Source of the DNA: DTNV01 sp964388435
Lineage (GTDB): Archaea > Micrarchaeota > Micrarchaeia > Norongarragalinales > UBA8480
Direction of reading: 5' to 3'
Length of the DNA: 12,099 nucleotides
Assembly: GCA_964388435.1 (NCBI GenBank)
Contig: CAYMAH010000022.1
Span: 1 to 12,099 of the forward strand
Position 1 is the stretch's first letter. Every line of letters starts with the position of its first letter. Made by a program: the position numbers and the translations under genes. This document shows, piece after piece, positions 1 to 7,899 of this stretch. The notes below the pieces were generated by a model. The model saw nothing but the letters and a program-made list of their open reading frames with translations. It did not search any database and had not been told where the DNA came from.

Positions 1-3000
1 TTTCGAGGCTGTGAACGAGTACGCGCCTGAAGGCATTGATATCACAACAGAGCCGCTGGCGTTGGTGTTGTAAAACCCGAATCCCGGTATTGAAATGTTT
101 GCGTTTGACAACGGGCTGTTGTTCTGATCATCAACGTTTATTGAAACGTTGTAGGCCGCCTGTATTCCCGTGACATTGATTGAAGCGTTGAGAGTTGAAT
201 TCCATGAAGCTGAGACCGTGTTGACCCCAAAAGCAAGTGTGACTATCGTAGCCGCGCTTCCGTTTGAGTCCGTGCTGTTTGAAGTGGTTGAAAGGTTCGA
301 AGCCGAAGAGAAGTCAACAGTCTGGTTTGAAATTGCGTTTCCGAACGCGTCTGAAAGCGAGATTGTTATCGTGGAATTGCTTCCGACAAGTCCTTGGACC
401 GGGTTTGCTGAAATGTTAAGCAACGCCGGGGTCGCGGGGACAACGCTGACAATAGTGGAGTTTGAGACGTTGCTCAAGCTCGCGGTTATGTTGTAAACCC
501 CTGAAGTGTTTTCTGAAAAGTTCGCCTGTCCTAACCCGTTCAAAACCTGAACTTGTTGTGTGGAATTGTCTATTGAAACGTTTAGAATTCCACTCACCGG
601 GTTTTCGAACGCGTCTGCTACAGTGAAGTTAACAGGATTTATAGAACCTGCCATCACCGGTGTTGCAGCGCTTATTATCACGCTTGAAGCGTTCAAAGGA
701 TTGAATTGAACGCTTGCTGTGAGGTTGAGCGAAGAATTAACATCTTCTGCTGTTATGTTGTAAACGCCGCTTTGATTTTCGTAAACTCCAAACAACGCGC
801 TTCCATTCGAATCGCTGAAGGTTGAGTTTGTGAGAGCGTTATTTACGTAAAGGTTGACAAGATCTCCTTGAATTGGGTTGTTGAACGCGTCTTGTAATTT
901 AACCAAAATGCTGCTTGTTGAATTAACGTCAACAGGGCTTGCGACGTTTATCGTTGATGTTGTGTTTGAAGCGTTTAGTGCGGTGAATGTTATTGTCGTC
1001 ATGTTTGAAATGCTTCCAGCGGTGGCGTTTATCGTTACAACGCCTGAAGCGTTTGAGTAAATCTGGGCCGAAGCGTTTGGAGTGGTGTTGCTTATCAAAG
1101 TCAAGACTCCGTTTGAAGCGTTGAAACTAACTGTGGTTGAAATAGGATTGTTGTAAGCGTCGAAAACGTTCGCTTCAATCAAACCGGTGTTGTTGACTGG
1201 AAGAGTGGAAGGAGCGGTTATTATCAAGCTTGCGGGAGAGGTTGGATTAACGTTTATCAAGCCGTTGAATGTCAGATTGCCTGCCGTGACCGTGATGTTG
1301 GCAGTTCCACTCGCGTTTGACTCGAATGTTGATTGCGAGAAACCGTTGACAGTTTCAACAACAATAGGGTTGAAAGAACCAAGGGTCGTCGAAAAACTGA
1401 CGTTAATATCAACTGGGTTTCCGTACGCGTCTGTGACAGTGGAGTTAACAAGAACGTTCTGGCCCGCGGTTGCGTTGCTTGGAATTGTAACGCTTAGGTT
1501 TGAGGGTTGTCCTGGATTGAAAATTATTGTGGTGTAGTTTGTTAGGTTGTTGAATGCCGCGCTTACGTTGGCGGTTCCTGAAGCGTTTGAGTAAATGCTT
1601 ACTGGGTTTGAAACGTCTGCTGTTGAAGTGTTTAAAACTCCTAGTGTTGAAGAATAGCTTATAATTCCCGCTGTGATTTGGTTTCCGTACGCGTCAAATA
1701 ATTGCGATGTGATTATTGCTGAAGAGCCTGCTGTAAGGTTTGAAGGTGAGGCGGTCACTATCAATTCGGTTGGTGTTGACGTGACCACGTTTATTATGGT
1801 GGAGTTAAAAGCGTTTGGCGTTGAAGCGCTTAGGTTGTAATCTCCTGAAGTGTTTTCTGAGAAGTCGTACTGGGCAAAGCCGTTTAAAACGGTGATTGCT
1901 CCTTGCAGCGTGTTGTTTATATAAACATCAAGACTTGCGTTTACTGGGTTTCCGTACGCGTCTGTTGCAGTGAAGTTTACCGCGTTAATGCTTCCGGCTG
2001 TTACATTTGAAGGAGCGGTTATAAGAATGGTTGAAGCGTTTAGTGGCAAGAATTGTATTGTCGTGGTTAGGTTGAGCGAGGAGTTGGTGTCTTCGACTAT
2101 GATGTTGTAAGTTCCCTGCGTGGTGGTGAAGTAATCGAATGAAGCGTTTCCGTTTGAGTCGCTCGTGTTTGAATTGTTGTACACTCCATTAACATAAAAG
2201 TTTAGCAAATCTCCTGAAACAGGGTTTCCGTACGCGTCTGTTAATGAGACTGAAATGTTGGTGGTTGAGTTGACGTAGACCGGCGTGGTGGCGTTGATTG
2301 TTGAAGTTGCGTTTGAAGCGTTAGAGTTTGTTATCGTTATGTTGAAGTTTCCGGAAATGTTGGAGTTGCTTGCAGTTACTTCTACTATTCCTGTTTTGAT
2401 TCCCGTGAAAGCTCCTGAACTGTTTAAGGTTCCGGTTCCCGTGAAGTTTGTTTCACTCCAAGTAAAACTCGTGTTTACACTGTTGTTGAAAGAATCATAG
2501 CCGGTTGCCGTGCACTGCTCTTCGATTCCCGCTTGAATCGTCGGGTTTGGACAGTTTACTACGATGTTGTTCAAGCTTCCGGTTGTGACTGTTATTGAAG
2601 CGGTTCCAGTTACATTTCCGCTTGTAGCGGTTATGTTGGCGCTTCCAATGCCTGTTGAAGTGAACAATCCGTTTGAATCAATGATTCCTATAGAGTTTGA
2701 AACATTCCATGCAAAACTAGTATTAACAGTGTTGTTGTAGGCGTCATAGGCGCTCGCGTTGAATTGTTGAGTGGAATTGATTGTTATTGAAGCGGTTGAA
2801 GGCGATACAATGATATAGCTTATATTTCCAGAGTTGAATGTGATTGAAGCGGTAAGGTTAAAGCCAGGGACAACTGCCGTTAAAACCGAAACTCCCGCGA
2901 TTGTGGAGTTTACGGTGAAGTTTGCAAAGCCGTTCACATCTGTTGATTCGCTAAGAGGGTTTACGCTGTCATTTCTGTTTGAGTAAAGGCTTACGCTAAC

Positions 3001-5460
3001 GTTTGAAAGAGGGTTTCCTAACGCGTCTGCGACAAAAACCGCGACGTTTGAAGGAGTTCCGACGGTGGTGTTAGAACCTGTTATATAAGAATATGTTGCG
3101 TTTGGAGATTCTTGCAAAACAGTGAAGTTTTGAACGCTTCCAATTTGAGGGTAGTAGTAAACGCTTGAAGCGTTGCAGTACCAGGAGTAATTGCCAGCTG
3201 ACAAGTTAGAGTTGTAAGCGTAATTGCCGTTAAAAGCGGTTGGGTAGGAAGAGTTATTTATTTCAACGAAAACGCTGGCGTTTTGTATTTCATTTCCGTA
3301 GCCATCGGTGTAATTGCAGTTGAAACTCTCCCCAAAGCCATTATACTGCTGTGCTGAAGGAATTGAATATTCGTAAAGATTTGAAAAATTCAAACCATTA
3401 ACCTGAATAAGGTGAGAAGAAGAACTGGTAGAATAGTTTTCATTTCCAGCAAAACTTGAAATAACTGTGTATACTCCCGATTGTGAGGGAACGAAATCAA
3501 ACATTAAGCTTGTTGTGTTGAAAACAACTCCTGAAAGGTTTGAAATTGTCGTTATAACCGTGTCGTTAACGCTAGGAAAAACAGAAACGTTAACATCCGA
3601 GTTTTGCAAAACGCTTATATCGCCGTTAATACTGTTAAGCAAGAGAAGTACGCTTGAATTTGATTGTTGAACGGTCAAAAATTTTGAGTCGCTACTGTTT
3701 GAATAGTTTACGCCCCCATCGGTAATAGCGGTGAAGTTGTAAAAGCCAGTTGAAAGGCTTGACGTGTTGAAATAATTCGGTATTGCACTGCCATTTAAGT
3801 AAAAAACAGTGTTCAAAGGAGCGTTAACAGAATAATTAGCGATTATAGAATCGCCGTAAACAACGGTTGCATCGTTGTTCGAATTGTTAAGCAAAACCAG
3901 CGTCACACTTTGAGCGGGGGTCACTGTAAGCATGTCAGAAACGTTTGTTGGATTATATCCATAACCGTTGAAAGAGCAGGTGTAGTTATATGTTCCAACC
4001 CCTAAAACCTCCACGTCGGGGTTTGAAACAGCGATTCCATTCGAGAAAAGCTGGATTGTTCCATTGTCATTTGAAGAGCATGAAACGTTTGAGTTGTTGC
4101 CGTAAACAACATTCCAAGAGTTTGCTGAAAGCGAAACGTTTGGAGTGGAGTTGATGATTGAAAAGTAAACCGTTTGACTAGCGTTTTGAACTCCCGCATA
4201 AACGTTTAAGGTCAAGCCGTAAGAGCCGACGTTAAGGTTTGGAAGTCGCATTGAGTTAAAGCCGTTAACGGCGTTTATTGAAACGGGCGCGGTTATGATG
4301 TAAGAAGCGTTGTAGTTCGAAAGGGTTCCGTTGATTGTGAAGTTCAAAAGCAAAGGTTCGTTGAAGTTGTAGGTGGTGTTTGCGGGTGATTCGATTTGAA
4401 GAAATGAAACCAAATCCTTGACATTGAAAATCCCATTATAATTTCCACATCCGCTTACACTGTTACAAGATTGAATACTAAAATTATAATTTCCGTTGGT
4501 CAAACCACTCAAAACAATATTATGATTGTAAGCCTGAACAAAAGGAGTAGATTGGCTTCCTGAGGTAGGACCTGAAAAAGAAACAGTCGCGTTGCCATAA
4601 ACACTGTCAACCCAGGTTATTGAAGCGATTCCAGCCAAAGCATTAACAGAAACGTTAACATTTGAAATAATCATTGTAGTATCACAGGCCGCTTCGGTTC
4701 CATTCAAAGTGGTGGCTTGAGTGTACGTGGAAACCACGTTCTGTCCTGAAGGGCACTGCCCTACAATCGTGGTGTCTTTATGGCAATAAGTTTTTGAGGA
4801 AATTGCAAAATCCCACCATCCAGAGTCGCAAGAGTCTCTTGTGTATCCTGAAGGACATTTAGGGCAAGATCCGTACCATGTCGCCTGCCAGCCGGAATTC
4901 CAGAAGCTTCTGCAAACACTGTAAGGAAGATTAACTGTGGTTGAGCAAGACTGATTAAAAACATGCGCTCCTATAGACGCACACTGAGAAGGGGGTGTTG
5001 GAGGTTGGTTCATTGAGTTCAAAGCATTGCAAAAGTCTTTAAAAGGATTTGAACTTCCCCCGCCCAAACCGCACAAATTGCTGAAAACATTTTTGACAAT
5101 GTTTGGCAGTTGAGGAGCGTTTGCTATGCAAGTGCCTGTCGCAAAAGAATCCGTTGACAAGGAACCGCCAACAATTTGTGTTGACAAAGAGGGGTTGTTG
5201 ATGTTAAAACTTTGAGGGTTTAAATTGTTTTGCTGAGTGTTGACATTATTTTGAACTGTGTTTTGAGTGTTTGAATTTTGCTGAGTAAGTGAGGGGTTGT
5301 TGATGTTGAAGTTTTGAGGTATTGCGGTGTTTTGATTAGTTTGAACATTAACAGTGTTTGGATTACTTTGGATATTAAAACCCGGATTGTTGTTAAATCC
5401 CAAGCCGTAGACTGTCAAGGCAAGAAAGCCCAAAATTGCAAAAGCTGAATATTTATGCAC
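1..5460 (-). CDS. Giant secreted surface protein with Ig-like repeats (C-terminus outside window)
   Basis: One reading frame stays open from a GTG at 5458-5460 to the window edge (1820 codons); I checked many lines for in-frame stops and found none. A signal peptide fits residues 1-19 (short basic start HK, hydrophobic core AFAILGFLALTVYG). Residues 22-95 are Q/N-rich and low complexity, and the block FNINNPSL occurs twice in them. Residues about 108-262 hold 12 cysteines, including CPKCPSG. The rest is beta-rich Ig-like repeats: some resemble invasin-type Big_1 (T/L-D-A-Y-G-N-P motif) and some Big_2 (residues about 880-1050). Asn-X-Ser/Thr sequons are very frequent. The last visible part resembles a carboxypeptidase-regulatory-like fold. 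Likely role: cell-surface adhesin, S-layer-associated protein or stalk; the exact function is unknown. No catalytic domain is seen. An in-frame TTG at 5491-5493 would add 11 residues; GTG is preferred because GTGGG lies just upstream. Confidence 0.88.
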   Translation of the reverse strand, partial: MHKYSAFAILGFLALTVYGLGFNNNPGFNIQSNPNTVNVQTNQNTAIPQNFNINNPSLTQQNSNTQNTVQNNVNTQQNNLNPQSFNINNPSLSTQIVGGSLSTDSFATGTCIANAPQLPNIVKNVFSNLCGLGGGSSNPFKDFCNALNSMNQPPTPPSQCASIGAHVFNQSCSTTVNLPYSVCRSFWNSGWQATWYGSCPKCPSGYTRDSCDSGWWDFAISSKTYCHKDTTIVGQCPSGQNVVSTYTQATTLNGTEAACDTTMIISNVNVSVNALAGIASITWVDSVYGNATVSFSGPTSGSQSTPFVQAYNHNIVLSGLTNGNYNFSIQSCNSVSGCGNYNGIFNVKDLVSFLQIESPANTTYNFNEPLLLNFTINGTLSNYNASYIITAPVSINAVNGFNSMRLPNLNVGSYGLTLNVYAGVQNASQTVYFSIINSTPNVSLSANSWNVVYGNNSNVSCSSNDNGTIQLFSNGIAVSNPDVEVLGVGTYNYTCSFNGYGYNPTNVSDMLTVTPAQSVTLVLLNNSNNDATVVYGDSIIANYSVNAPLNTVFYLNGSAIPNYFNTSSLSTGFYNFTAITDGGVNYSNSSDSKFLTVQQSNSSVLLLLNSINGDISVLQNSDVNVSVFPSVNDTVITTISNLSGVVFNTTSLMFDFVPSQSGVYTVISSFAGNENYSTSSSSHLIQVNGLNFSNLYEYSIPSAQQYNGFGESFNCNYTDGYGNEIQNASVFVEINNSSYPTAFNGNYAYNSNLSAGNYSWYCNASSVYYYPQIGSVQNFTVLQESPNATYSYITGSNTTVGTPSNVAVFVADALGNPLSNVSVSLYSNRNDSVNPLSESTDVNGFANFTVNSTIAGVSVLTAVVPGFNLTASITFNSGNISYIIVSPSTASITINSTQQFNASAYDAYNNTVNTSFAWNVSNSIGIIDSNGLFTSTGIGSANITATSGNVTGTASITVTTGSLNNIVVNCPNPTIQAGIEEQCTATGYDSFNNSVNTSFTWSETNFTGTGTLNSSGAFTGIKTGIVEVTASNSNISGNFNITITNSNASNATSTINATTPVYVNSTTNISVSLTDAYGNPVSGDLLNFYVNGVYNNSNTSDSNGNASFDYFTTTQGTYNIIVEDTNSSLNLTTTIQFLPLNASTILITAPSNVTAGSINAVNFTATDAYGNPVNASLDVYINNTLQGAITVLNGFAQYDFSENTSGDYNLSASTPNAFNSTIINVVTSTPTELIVTASPSNLTAGSSAIITSQLFDAYGNQITAGIISYSSTLGVLNTSTADVSNPVSIYSNASGTANVSAAFNNLTNYTTIIFNPGQPSNLSVTIPSNATAGQNVLVNSTVTDAYGNPVDINVSFSTTLGSFNPIVVETVNGFSQSTFESNASGTANITVTAGNLTFNGLINVNPTSPASLIITAPSTLPVNNTGLIEANVFDAYNNPISTTVSFNASNGVLTLISNTTPNASAQIYSNASGVVTINATAGSISNMTTITFTALNASNTTSTINVASPVDVNSTSSILVKLQDAFNNPIQGDLVNLYVNNALTNSTFSDSNGSALFGVYENQSGVYNITAEDVNSSLNLTASVQFNPLNASSVIISAATPVMAGSINPVNFTVADAFENPVSGILNVSIDNSTQQVQVLNGLGQANFSENTSGVYNITASLSNVSNSTIVSVVPATPALLNISANPVQGLVGSNSTITISLSDAFGNAISNQTVDFSSASNLSTTSNSTDSNGSAATIVTLAFGVNTVSASWNSTLNASINVTGIQAAYNVSINVDDQNNSPLSNANISIPGFGFYNTNASGSVVISMPSGAYSFTASK
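345..990 (-). repeat. Higher-order duplication, copy 2 (about 640 bases)
   Basis: The block matches 1689-2337 at an offset of 1344-1347 bases, i.e. five domains. Shared protein stretches include LNASS/TxIIxA, AGSIN-VNFT-ADA, FSENTSG-YN and DVNSSLNLT. The two copies differ by roughly one codon in length, so the offset shifts from 1344 to 1347 along the block. Confidence 0.75.
1689..2337 (-). repeat. Higher-order duplication, copy 1 (about 640 bases)
   Basis: Partner of the block at 345-990. The copies are clearly similar in protein but diverged in DNA, so the duplication is not very recent. The domains between them (about 1000-1690) are less alike, which suggests a multi-domain block was copied rather than single domains. 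Confidence 0.75.
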
Positions 5461-5472
5461 TTTTTTTTCAAA

Positions 5473-5516
5473 CCCACTATTTTTTTTGTTCAACCTTAAA
5501 ATGTGGTTATAAAAAG
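5473..5516 (-). promoter_or_regulatory. Promoter and ribosome-binding site of the giant surface gene
   Basis: Read on the minus strand, a TATA-like CTTTTTATAA lies at 5507-5516, which places a transcript start near 5486. GTGGG at 5473-5477 then sits about 12 bases before the GTG start. The same G-rich element followed by TTGA and a run of A precedes the starts at 6234 and 8355. A second TATA-like element (TTTAAATA) at 5528-5535 could serve the alternative TTG start. Confidence 0.45.
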
Positions 5517-5558
5517 AAAACAACTAATATTTAAATCTTTCTAATTTAACTATTTAAT

Positions 5559-5590
5559 AGTAGTTATTTATTGAAGTAGTTATTTATTGA
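5559..5590. repeat. Two perfect tandem copies of a 16-base unit
   Basis: The unit AGTAGTTATTTATTGA occurs at 5559-5574 and again at 5575-5590 without mismatch. It lies about 25 bases beyond the TATA-like elements of the surface gene, so it could be a binding site for a regulator of that gene or a slippage product. Confidence 0.8.
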
Positions 5591-5813
5591 AAATGTTTTT
5601 GTTTTGATTTTTTGTTCTTGCGCAACACGCTTTCAATCTTTTATATTTTATTAAATTAGGATGAAGTAACCTTTTCGTCATCTGGAATTTCTTTGTTAAA
5701 TTGATGAGCTCCCAAACTTTATTCCATTTTAATTACCCTCTCTAATAAAATGGCTGCTAATCTTCAGGCGAAGTATTATTGATGTATTTATTCAAAGAAT
5801 GCCTTTTTAGTAC

Positions 5814-5845
5814 ATATTATATTATATAGTATATATTATATTATA
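5814..5845. repeat. AT-only direct repeat
   Basis: ATATTATATTATA occurs at 5814-5826 and 5833-5845, separated by TAGTAT. The stretch is nearly pure A/T, so it could be an unwinding or promoter-rich element or simply low complexity. Confidence 0.55.
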
Positions 5846-6010
5846 GACTGTATTACGATCAAAATAATATCTATAATGAATGAACTGTCTTGATTTCAAA
5901 GAATTCAAAAAATAAAATATTTTTTTTGTAAATAATTTCTATCAATTCTAATCCGCAATTGACGAATTGAACTTCGACGCTGGAAACGCTGGAAATGGGG
6001 GGTCTCAATG

Positions 6011-6048
6011 TTTAAATACTCGTTTAAAGCTTGAAACTTCACAGGTGA
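6011..6048 (+). promoter_or_regulatory. Promoter and ribosome-binding site of the first small gene
   Basis: TTTAAATA at 6011-6018 fits an archaeal TATA box with a transcript start near 6040. GGTGA at 6044-6048 is a canonical archaeal ribosome-binding motif eight bases before the ATG at 6057. A tandem 9-mer ACGCTGGAA (5977-5985, 5986-5994) lies just upstream of the TATA box and could be an activator site. Confidence 0.5.
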
Positions 6049-6056
6049 TGAAAAAA

Positions 6057-6179
6057 ATGAAATTTGATGTTACAAATCTATCTTACAGTGAAATAACATC
6101 GTTATTCGAAAAATTCCCGTTATCATGTAACTTTGTTAAAATAGGAAAAAATGTTTTGGTTGAGTGTGAGAAAGTATGA
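6057..6179 (+). CDS. Small hypothetical protein (40 aa)
   Basis: The ATG at 6057 follows GGTGA at ideal spacing, so it is preferred over the ATG at 6048 and over a TTG at 5967. The protein starts MKFDVTNLSY and is soluble, with no membrane segment; the pattern (FDVTNLSYSEI, a helix, then VKIGKNVLVEC) suggests a small alpha/beta fold. I do not recognise a family. The stop overlaps an ATG (ATGA at 6176-6179) that opens only a 14-codon ORF. It is probably co-transcribed with the 6234 gene. Confidence 0.5.
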   Translation: MKFDVTNLSYSEITSLFEKFPLSCNFVKIGKNVLVECEKV

Positions 6180-6233
6180 AAAGAATATTCTTCAAAGGAG
6201 TTTTGATAAAAATAAAATAAGGTGGTTTGAAAA

Positions 6234-6419
6234 ATGGAGGATCAAAAACCGGAAGGGCAGAAACTGAATGTGAAGAATGGAAGGGATTTTGTGGGAAGCG
6301 CTTTCATAGGTGAAAACACCTATGGAAAATATGTGAGCGTGAAATTCTTTAAGGATATTCCAAAAGGGAGTGTTGTGTTTTTATCGCCAAGAAAGGGCGA
6401 GTCGTTGGAGGCAATCTAA
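6234..6419 (+). CDS. Small hypothetical protein (61 aa)
   Basis: GGTGG at 6222-6226 lies seven bases before the ATG, a strong archaeal ribosome-binding signal. The protein has a charged start (MEDQKPEGQK) and a likely beta-rich core (FVGSAFIGENTYGKYVSVKF, then DIPKGSVVFLSP). It has no membrane segment or cysteine. The K-Y-V-S-V-K-F pattern recalls small single-domain proteins of accessory DNA, but no family is assigned. The gene ends six bases before the left copy of the hairpin repeat, just as the toxin gene ends 28 bases before the right copy. Confidence 0.6.
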   Translation: MEDQKPEGQKLNVKNGRDFVGSAFIGENTYGKYVSVKFFKDIPKGSVVFLSPRKGESLEAI

Positions 6420-6425
6420 GAAATA

Positions 6426-6481
6426 TAAAAGTTGGGGTTTTGGTGGGGCAAAACCCCGACAGGTGGGTTGAACGGCCTTCA
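6426..6481 (+). repeat. Hairpin direct repeat, left copy
   Basis: The unit starts TAAAAGTTGGGG and ends AACGGCCTTCA. It forms an 11-base-pair stem (GTTGGGGTTTT against AAAACCCCGAC, with one G-U pair) around an 8-base loop, followed by a 25-base tail. It matches 7900-7954 except for one base in the loop and one in the stem. There is no T-run after the hairpin, so it is not a standard terminator. Confidence 0.85.
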
Positions 6482-6499
6482 AATGAGCCAATCAAAAAG

Positions 6500-6543
6500 T
6501 TTTTATTAATATCTTTACATACAAGTAACAATATAGTTACTTG
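6500..6543 (+). promoter_or_regulatory. Toxin-antitoxin promoter with inverted-repeat operator
   Basis: A TATA-like TTTTTATTAAT lies at 6500-6510, giving a start near 6532. A perfect inverted repeat, arms CAAGTAAC (6522-6529) and GTTACTTG (6536-6543) around AATATA, sits over that start. AbiEi antitoxins are known to repress their own operon by binding inverted repeats in the promoter, so this is the likely operator (inference from position and symmetry). Confidence 0.6.
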
Positions 6544-6555
6544 AGTGAAAAGATA

Positions 6556-7128
6556 ATGAAAATTATGAGTTTGTATGAAATACGTGACGAGGCGGTTAAG
6601 GGCAAGCGCGCGGTATTCTCGATTCAACAACTTTCGAATCTTATAAGAAAGCCAAAAAAAATAGCAAAGGTTTACTCTTCAAGGCTTGTGTCGAAAAACC
6701 TTGCAATTAAACTTGTAAGAGGAAAGATTTCTTTTTCAGATGATGATTTCATAATAGCGACTCAACTTATAGAACCATCCTATATTTCAATGCAATCCGC
6801 ACTGCAATTTTATGATTTGACACTTCAAATTCCGCGTTTTATTGAATGCGTAACTCCTTCGTCAAGCAGAAAATACGAGAAAATAGGAGTGTTATACCAC
6901 AAAGTGCCCTCCTCTTTTTTTTATGGCTATGAAAAAAAAACCAAAAACAACAGCTATATTTTTATTGCGACTCCTGAAAAAGCATTGATTGACTTAGTCT
7001 ACCTAAATTCAATCCCCCGTCAAGCTGTTGAAGAAATAAAAAAACAAATAAACAAAGACAAGCTTAAAGATCTTGTACTTAGTTTTAAAGGCAGGGGGAG
7101 GAAAAAACTTGAAAAGTGGCTGTTATGA
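6556..7128 (+). CDS. abiEi: AbiEi-type antitoxin / winged-helix autorepressor
   Basis: The 190-residue protein has a basic N-terminal winged-helix part (residues about 1-60) and a C-terminal domain with family-typical motifs: YISMQSALQFYDL (76-88), a Y-H-K-V-P-x-x-F-F-Y-G-Y block (114-125) and IATPEKALIDLVYL (137-150). In the AbiE type IV system the antitoxin represses the operon and counteracts the nucleotidyltransferase toxin without binding it. ATG at 6556 is chosen: a TTG at 6541 lies inside the operator. The stop overlaps the toxin start (ATGA), so the two are translationally coupled. It is the first gene between the two hairpin repeats. Confidence 0.85.
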   Translation: MKIMSLYEIRDEAVKGKRAVFSIQQLSNLIRKPKKIAKVYSSRLVSKNLAIKLVRGKISFSDDDFIIATQLIEPSYISMQSALQFYDLTLQIPRFIECVTPSSSRKYEKIGVLYHKVPSSFFYGYEKKTKNNSYIFIATPEKALIDLVYLNSIPRQAVEEIKKQINKDKLKDLVLSFKGRGRKKLEKWLL

Positions 7129-7871
7129 TAGACAAAGAAACACTGAAAAAATTTGCCAAACTAAACAACATGAAGCCATGGCAGCAAGAAAAACACTATA
7201 TTCAAGCCCTTATTCTAACCGCATTGTCTGAATATCCGCTGGTGTTCAAGGGAGGCACCTATCTGTTTTTTTTCCATGGTTTGAACAGATTTTCAGAAGA
7301 TCTTGACTTCACTGCAATTGAAAAAATGCCGGAAGGTCTTGACAAGAAAACGTTGGAAATTCTCGGTTTTTTCGGCGTTGAGGCAACAGCAAAAACAATC
7401 ACGGGCAATGAAAGAGGGTTTTCCTTTAGAATAGCGGCCAAAGGCCCTTTGTACACCTCTTCAATCGATACGTGCCATGTTTATGTTGAGATAAGCGCAA
7501 GAGAAAAAATTTTGAATCCCGTCTTGACGCTTACCTTGAATTTTGATGCCTATCAAACCCCAACAAAAATAATAAATGGAATGTCGTTGGACGAGGTTGC
7601 TGCTGAAAAGATAAGAGACATCACAACAAGAAACAAGGCAAGGGATGTTTATGATTTGTTTTTCCTTACAAGAAAAAACGTAAAACTGGATGTTGAAACC
7701 GTAAACGAAAAACTGAGATACTACGAAAAGTCGTTCGATGAAAAAACATTCATAAAAAGCGTTGAAAGCAAAAAAGATTTCTGGGAAAAAGAGCTTAAAC
7801 CACTGGTTTTTGGAAAACTCCCAACATTCGAAGAAGCCGAGAAAACAATCAAAAAATGGCTTGCAGATTAG
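7125..7871 (+). CDS. abiEii: AbiEii-type nucleotidyltransferase toxin
   Basis: The 248-residue protein shows the DNA-polymerase-beta-like nucleotidyltransferase signature of AbiEii/MenA toxins: FKGGT (41-45), SEDLDF (57-62, metal-binding D59 and D61), a third acidic strand VYVEIS (119-124), then the conserved AAEKIRD...ARDVYDLFFL helix pair (159-181). Family members transfer nucleotides to tRNA or similar targets and block growth; the acceptor here is unknown. All core residues are present, so it looks active. ATG at 7125 overlaps the antitoxin stop; a GTG at 7116 is the alternative. Downstream lies the right hairpin repeat. Confidence 0.9.
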   Translation: MIDKETLKKFAKLNNMKPWQQEKHYIQALILTALSEYPLVFKGGTYLFFFHGLNRFSEDLDFTAIEKMPEGLDKKTLEILGFFGVEATAKTITGNERGFSFRIAAKGPLYTSSIDTCHVYVEISAREKILNPVLTLTLNFDAYQTPTKIINGMSLDEVAAEKIRDITTRNKARDVYDLFFLTRKNVKLDVETVNEKLRYYEKSFDEKTFIKSVESKKDFWEKELKPLVFGKLPTFEEAEKTIKKWLAD

Positions 7872-7899
7872 CTCGCTTATATATCAAAATAAGAAAGTG

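Larger units (their letters stand above)
345..3027 (-). repeat. Tandem Ig-like domain repeats within the surface gene
   Basis: The conserved Asp codon of the D-A-Y-G-N-P motif (and its D-S-F-N-N-S variant) falls at 349, 613, 889, 1159, 1429, 1693, 1960, 2236, 2494, 2743 and 3025. Spacing is 264, 276, 270, 270, 264, 267, 276, 258, 249 and 282 bases, all multiples of three (83-94 residues). The DNA core ACGCGTC recurs almost unchanged at most anchors. This supports at least ten consecutive domains of one family. Confidence 0.85.
5494..6047. other. AT-rich intergenic region without a supported gene
   Basis: About 550 bases separate the surface gene promoter from the first plus-strand small gene. 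It contains short tandem and direct repeats and a very AT-rich stretch at 5810-5850. Only tiny ORFs without convincing ribosome-binding sites occur. No tRNA-like or other recognised RNA fold was found by eye. It may hold regulatory sequence for both divergent directions. Confidence 0.6.

Noticed and set aside
345..3027. CRISPR-like array from the regular ACGCGTC recurrence
   Set aside because: The spacing is 249-282 bases in multiples of three inside an open frame, so it reflects protein domains, not spacers.
170..3670. Several plus-strand ORFs opposite the surface gene
   Set aside because: They are shadows of the repetitive minus-strand coding sequence; their hydrophobic, valine-rich products mirror its Asn/Thr-rich codons.
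5580..5681. 33-codon basic minus-strand ORF in the intergenic region
   Set aside because: No ribosome-binding motif or promoter at the right distance, and it runs through the tandem repeat.
6176..6220. 14-codon ORF overlapping the end of the 40-residue gene
   Set aside because: Too short to support; it may only be leader or coupling sequence for the 6234 gene.
6426..6481. Integron attC site
   Set aside because: GTTGAAC fits the GTTRRRY core, but the paired RYYYAAC box is imperfect and wrongly spaced, and no integron integrase is in the window.
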